Positions 62,871-64,000 of a stretch of DNA of 64,000 nucleotides are shown here, piece by piece (within the stretch, counting starts at the first letter, position 1; every line of letters begins with the position of its first letter). Made by a program: the position numbers and the translations under genes. The DNA lies in contig NZ_AP018449.1 in assembly GCF_003966895.1 (NCBI RefSeq), positions 4,171,501 to 4,235,500 on the forward strand. The letters are read 5' to 3'. The notes beneath the pieces are model-generated. The model searched no databases, was not told where the DNA came from, and saw only the letters and a list, made by a program, of their open reading frames with translations. Origin of the DNA: Methylomusa anaerophila (GTDB taxonomy: Bacteria; Bacillota; Negativicutes; Sporomusales; Sporomusaceae).

Positions 62871-64000
62871 TCAGCGCATAAAGGGTAACTTAAACCCGCC
62901 GCCCTTTTTACCGCTCTTTTGCATTTCCTGCAGACGCTTCATCATCTTTTTCGCTTCACTGAATTGCTTAAGGAGTCTATTCACATCCTGCACTCTCGTA
63001 CCGCTGCCCAAAGCAATGCGTTTGCGCCTGCTGCCGTTGATAATGGAAGGATCACGGCGTTCTTTGGCAGTCATTGACCGGATAATAGCAATAATGTGCT
63101 TAATCTCCTTTTCATCAAAATCCATACCCTGCAATTGTTTTATTTTCCCCATACCGGGGAGCATGCCCAAGATTTGATCAAGGGGGCCAAGCTTGCGCAC
63201 TTGCTCAATTTGATCAAGAAAATCATTAAGGGTAAATTCCTCTTTGCGCAGCTTTTTCTGCAATTCCTGCGCTTTTTCCAAACTTAGGTTTGACTCTGCT
63301 TTTTCAATGAGACTAAGGACGTCACCCATTCCCAGAATACGGGAAGCCATCCTGTCGGGATGAAAGGGTTCCAGGGCATCCAATTTTTCTCCCATACCGG
63401 CAAATTTAATTGGCTTGCCGGTAACCGCCTTGACTGATAGTGCCGCGCCGCCACGGGCATCACCGTCTAGTTTGGTCAGAATAATACCGTCAATACCCAG
63501 ATCATTATTAAATGCTTCCGCAACGGTAACGGCATCCTGACCGGTCATTGCGTCAACAACAAGTAAGATTTCATGGGGCCTTACGGTTTGCTTAATGGAT
63601 TTTAGTTCCTGCATGAGTTCTTCGTTGATATGCAAACGGCCCGCAGTATCAATAATTATGATATCCCTTGCCATTGATAAAGCCTGTTCAACCGCTTTCT
63701 TGGCAATGTCAACCGGCCTTTCTTTATCGCCCAAAGTGAATACCGGGATATCAAGCTGCTCACCTAATACTTGGAGTTGTTTAATCGCCGCCGGACGGTA
63801 AATGTCACCGGCAACCAAAAGCGGGCGTTTGCCTTGCCGTTTTAAGTGATTGGCCAGTTTACCCGCAGTTGTTGTCTTTCCTGCCCCCTGCAGGCCTACC
63901 AGCATAACAACGGTTGGCGGCTTAGAGGCAATCACAATGCGGCTTTGTGTACCGCCCATCAAATTGGCTAACTCTTCATTTACAATCTTGATTACATGCT
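62871..64000 (-). CDS. ffh: Signal recognition particle GTPase Ffh, partial (5' end outside window)
   Basis: SRP54 subunit that targets nascent membrane proteins. Visible: end of the N domain ([13 protein letters not shown]), G domain P loop [56 protein letters not shown], and the methionine-rich M domain ([39 protein letters not shown] in part). About 375 codons are present; roughly the first 75-85 residues lie beyond position 64000. The frame is open through the window edge, so the internal start-like codon near 63962 is not the true start. Confidence 0.96.
   Translation of the reverse strand, partial: HVIKIVNEELANLMGGTQSRIVIASKPPTVVMLVGLQGAGKTTTAGKLANHLKRQGKRPLLVAGDIYRPAAIKQLQVLGEQLDIPVFTLGDKERPVDIAKKAVEQALSMARDIIIIDTAGRLHINEELMQELKSIKQTVRPHEILLVVDAMTGQDAVTVAEAFNNDLGIDGIILTKLDGDARGGAALSVKAVTGKPIKFAGMGEKLDALEPFHPDRMASRILGMGDVLSLIEKAESNLSLEKAQELQKKLRKEEFTLNDFLDQIEQVRKLGPLDQILGMLPGMGKIKQLQGMDFDEKEIKHIIAIIRSMTAKERRDPSIINGSRRKRIALGSGTRVQDVNRLLKQFSEAKKMMKRLQEMQKSGKKGGGFKLPFMR

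Overview
This window looks like a chromosomal segment of a motile, endospore-lineage Firmicute. The order ffh-rpsP-khpA-ylqD-rimM-trmD-rplS-lepB-rbgA-rnhB-ylqH-like-dprA-topA-trmFO-xerC-hslV-hslU-codY, then the fla/che operon, then rpsB-tsf-pyrH-frr-uppS-cdsA-dxr-rseP matches the Bacillus subtilis backbone almost step for step. Extra insertions (a 2[4Fe-4S] ferredoxin between frr and uppS, a FapA/DUF342 gene after sigD, a YcgR/PilZ gene between flhG and cheB, a flagellar lytic transglycosylase after fliJ) point to Clostridia or Negativicutes. A Sporomusaceae-like member of the Negativicutes is my best guess, by inference only. Nearly every gene is on the minus strand, so the native reading direction is from right to left. 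No tRNA, rRNA, transposase, prophage or CRISPR array was recognised.

Layout in transcription order, right to left. 64.0-55.1 kb: ffh (5' end outside the window), rpsP, khpA, ylqD, rimM, trmD, a TrmH-like methyltransferase gene, rplS, lepB, rbgA, rnhB, a free-standing FlhB C-terminal domain gene and yraN. 55.0-53.2 kb: yifB/comM and a small secreted SH3 protein. 53.2-51.2 kb: the only plus-strand genes, a LigB-type dioxygenase and a nicotinate phosphoribosyltransferase. 51.1-47.8 kb: folP-folB-folK plus a UgtP-like glycosyltransferase. 47.7-39.2 kb: dprA-topA-trmFO-xerC-hslV-hslU-codY behind a recognisable promoter and ending at a strong terminator.

39.0-7.0 kb is one continuous flagellar and chemotaxis operon of about 35 genes: flgB-flgC-fliE-fliF-fliG-fliH-fliI-fliJ-slt-motE-fliK-flgD-(TIGR02530)-flgE-swrD-fliL-fliM-fliY-cheY-fliO-fliP-fliQ-fliR-flhB-flhA-flhF-flhG-ycgR-cheB-cheA-cheW-cheC-cheD-(membrane protein)-sigD-fapA-(polar protein)-swrB-like. 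It supplies rod and hook parts, the MS ring and C ring, the complete export gate and its ATPase complex, placement GTPases, a c-di-GMP-responsive PilZ protein, a CheC/CheD/FliY type chemotaxis system and the late sigma factor. Filament and stator genes, cheR and flgG must lie elsewhere. Below it, 6.9-0 kb, rpsB has its own promoter and starts a translation/lipid block: rpsB-tsf, pyrH-frr-small ORF-ferredoxin, uppS-cdsA-dxr-rseP (rseP runs off the left edge).

The most unexplained sequence is non-coding. Three related, same-orientation intergenic elements of 160, 339 and 301 bp sit between the TrmH-like gene and rplS, trmD and rimM, and rpsP and ffh. All are bounded by the 10-bp inverted repeat GAACTGCTTA/TAAGCAGTTC and share mosaic internal modules. 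Also notable are short 9-10-bp tandem repeats, two of which multiply Shine-Dalgarno-like motifs directly upstream of start codons (dxr and the small membrane protein before sigD).
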